Assembly: GCA_002309345.1 (NCBI GenBank)
Contig: DBWZ01000052.1
Span: 5,228 to 69,227, forward strand
Length of the DNA: 64,000 nucleotides
Reading direction: 5' to 3'
DNA from: Pseudobutyrivibrio sp. UBA1225
GTDB taxonomy: Bacteria > Bacillota > Clostridia > Lachnospirales > Lachnospiraceae
Shown here: piece by piece, positions 62,510 to 64,000 of the stretch
How positions within the stretch are numbered: position 1 is the first letter of the stretch
How the letters are laid out: every line of letters begins with the position of its first letter
Notes under the pieces: model-generated
Told to the model about the DNA's origin: nothing
Databases searched by the model: none
Seen by the model: the letters and a program-made list of their open reading frames with translations, nothing else
Made by a program: the position numbers and the translations under genes

Positions 62510-64000
62510 CTATTGAATCTCATCCTCCGGCTCATCCTCCGGATTTGCGGTAGATTCTTCTCCTGCAGGTGTATCGCCTGCCGCCTCATCAACCTGAGAA
62601 TTTGCTGCCGCCTGAGCTTGAGCTTGCTCTGTAAGAGAAGCTGCCGCCTGGGCCTCCTCCTCTGCTGAGAGGGATGATTGAATGCCCAAGTATGGAAGTG
62701 TCTGGGCAAAGATGTCGTGTACGATTCCCTGAGCAAAATTACTGTGAGCCTGATCGTCAACCTGTGGCTCATCAACGATTACATATACCACTACCTGAGG
62801 ATTATCTACAGGAGCAAATCCTATAAAGGATACCAGGTAGCGCCCTGTTTTACGTGGTAGCTTCTCGGCTGTACCGGTCTTTCCCCCGATTCTGTAGCCC
62901 TCTACTCCAGCCAAAGAACCAGTACCATCAGAAACTACATATTCAAGATATCCCTTCATTATTTCGCTGACTTCTGGAGATATCGTCTTTTTTAAAAGTG
63001 TTGGTTCGATTTCTGATACTGTGTTGCCGTTTGAATCAGTAATCTTGGTAACCAAATGTGGCTCGTAAAGATTGCCACCGTTGATTATCGAGCAAAAGCC
63101 TGAACCCAACTGAACCATAGTTGTATTGAAGTTCTGCCCAAAAGAGTTGGTTGCAAGATTGACCGCATGCTTCAAATCGCCTTGGCTATATATTAAACCA
63201 GCTGTACTTGCCTCACCCGGCAAGTCAATTCCAGTTTTTTGACCAAAACCAAATATCGATTGATAGCTTGAAAAGGTATCCGGACCAATAACTCTAACCA
63301 TCTGCATCAAAGCATCGTTACATGAGTTTGATAACGCATCAGCGATTGTCTGCTGACCGTGACCACCCTTTTTCCAAGCAACGCAGTGGATGACATCAGG
63401 ATAACCTGAAACTAGCTCACCACCGTCACAGAAGTATGTTTCATCGCCGTTTAGGGCTCCTGATTCAAGTCCCATGGACACAGTAAAAGGCTTGAAAGTA
63501 GAACCTGGCTCGTATGTGTAGGTGATTGGGAAATTTTGCCAGATTTTGTTTAGTTCATCCATCTTTTGAGTCTCGTCCATAGCCTCAATATCTTCTTTGG
63601 TGAAGTATGGAGTTAAATCACGAGGATTGTTTAAGTCGAAACCTGGGTACTGCGCCATAGCAAGAATCTCGCCAGTATTAGGGTTCATAACCAACGCTGC
63701 AGTATGCTTGGAACCAAGACCTCTAGGGTCATCAGGATGATCCTTGTTCCACTGAGCAACGGTCTCTTCGTTGAATTTTTTGACGGCGTTTTCGGCAACC
63801 GCCTGAATATTTACATCCAAAGAAAGGATGATGTTGCTTCCGTTGGTTGCATCTATGGTTGTCTGCTCTAGATTGCTGTCGGAATTGAGATAGCCGTATG
63901 TACGACCGTTGACACCATTAAGCACGTTGGAATACTTGTTTTCAAGACCAATTACGCCAACATTACCACTGCTGGCATAGCCGATTGTGGCAGGCGCCAT
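62510..64000 (-). CDS. ftsI: Class B penicillin-binding protein (FtsI/PBP2-type), partial (N-terminus off the window)
   Basis: The visible 496 residues contain the transpeptidase motifs in order: GSTFKPFT (active Ser in SxxK), SNSCNDAL (SxN) and GGKTGTAEK (KTG). LVMNPNTGEILAMAQYPGFD lies before them, and FIGFAPVDNPQVVVYVIV after. It cross-links septal peptidoglycan with FtsW. There is no PASTA domain; instead the C-terminus is an Ala/Gln/Glu/Pro-rich tail of about 55 residues. The frame is open at the window end. SpoVD is a close relative. Confidence 0.93.
   Translation of the reverse strand: MAPATIGYASSGNVGVIGLENKYSNVLNGVNGRTYGYLNSDSNLEQTTIDATNGSNIILSLDVNIQAVAENAVKKFNEETVAQWNKDHPDDPRGLGSKHTAALVMNPNTGEILAMAQYPGFDLNNPRDLTPYFTKEDIEAMDETQKMDELNKIWQNFPITYTYEPGSTFKPFTVSMGLESGALNGDETYFCDGGELVSGYPDVIHCVAWKKGGHGQQTIADALSNSCNDALMQMVRVIGPDTFSSYQSIFGFGQKTGIDLPGEASTAGLIYSQGDLKHAVNLATNSFGQNFNTTMVQLGSGFCSIINGGNLYEPHLVTKITDSNGNTVSEIEPTLLKKTISPEVSEIMKGYLEYVVSDGTGSLAGVEGYRIGGKTGTAEKLPRKTGRYLVSFIGFAPVDNPQVVVYVIVDEPQVDDQAHSNFAQGIVHDIFAQTLPYLGIQSSLSAEEEAQAAASLTEQAQAQAAANSQVDEAAGDTPAGEESTANPEDEPEDEIQ

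Noticed and set aside
1..64000. tRNA, rRNA genes, prophage and integrase genes.
   Set aside because: None was recognised on either strand by reading; a tRNA scan would settle small cases.

Overview
The window looks like chromosome from a low-GC Gram-positive anaerobe of the Clostridia, most likely Lachnospiraceae close to Butyrivibrio or Pseudobutyrivibrio. The reasons are the anaerobic cobalamin route, a type III glutamine synthetase, an Amt-PII fusion, a tRNA-Trp T-box, purine-rich Shine-Dalgarno sites and many GC-rich palindromic intergenic repeats. The assignment is by recognition of protein families, not by a search. Almost every gene is on the minus strand.

Layout by region. 1-16.8 kb: a cobalamin region transcribed right to left (cbiK lipoprotein, a second lipoprotein, a BtuFCD-like importer, cbiP, cbiC, cbiD, cbiF, cbiG, cbiH, a cbiJ-cbiE-cbiT fusion, cbiA, cobT, cobU). 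It is broken between cbiC and cbiD by a DUF559 gene lying between two copies of a small palindromic repeat. cbiL, cbiB, cobS and cobD are not in the window. 16.9-18.6 kb: a degenerate-GGDEF/EAL protein. 18.66-19.30 kb: a 0.64 kb near-complete palindrome (element A). 19.3-25.0 kb: argS, an rsmF-like rRNA methyltransferase and a TetM/EF-G-like GTPase fused to a Rae1/YacP-type NYN nuclease. 25.1-30.0 kb: accessory DNA with a decayed third palindrome (element C), a hot-dog thioesterase, a small Lys/Glu-rich protein, two complementary pseudogene fragments of a duplicated thioesterase/DUF3298 pair, and three lipoproteins.

30.2-36.1 kb: nitrogen assimilation (Amt-PII, type III glutamine synthetase, asparagine synthase). 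36.15-36.88 kb: a second giant palindrome (element B). 36.9-41.8 kb: a potassium module (KtrB/TrkH, KtrA/TrkA, a one-helix protein, a short KdpD and KdpE). 42.0-48.1 kb: gltBD glutamate synthase. 48.2-55.2 kb: a trp operon in the order D-C-(F-B fusion)-A-E-G, behind a consensus promoter and a tRNA-Trp T-box. 55.2-58.1 kb: a membrane-anchored amidase and an AT-rich coiled-coil protein. 58.2-64.0 kb: a compact division/wall cluster (ftsI-type PBP, mraY, ftsW, ftsQ, ftsZ).

The most unusual content is between the genes. (1) Elements A, B and C form a family of very large palindromes. They share inner blocks, differ completely in their outer arms yet remain self-complementary, and have a branched centre with visible compensatory changes. 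(2) Three nitrogen-assimilation genes (amt, asnB, gltB) each begin with a hairpin leader carrying the same 10-nt motif. (3) Two otherwise unrelated AT-rich genes share a roughly 42-nt promoter-like block at the same distance from their start codons. (4) Five copies of a REP-like repeat occur, two pairs of them facing each other around single genes.
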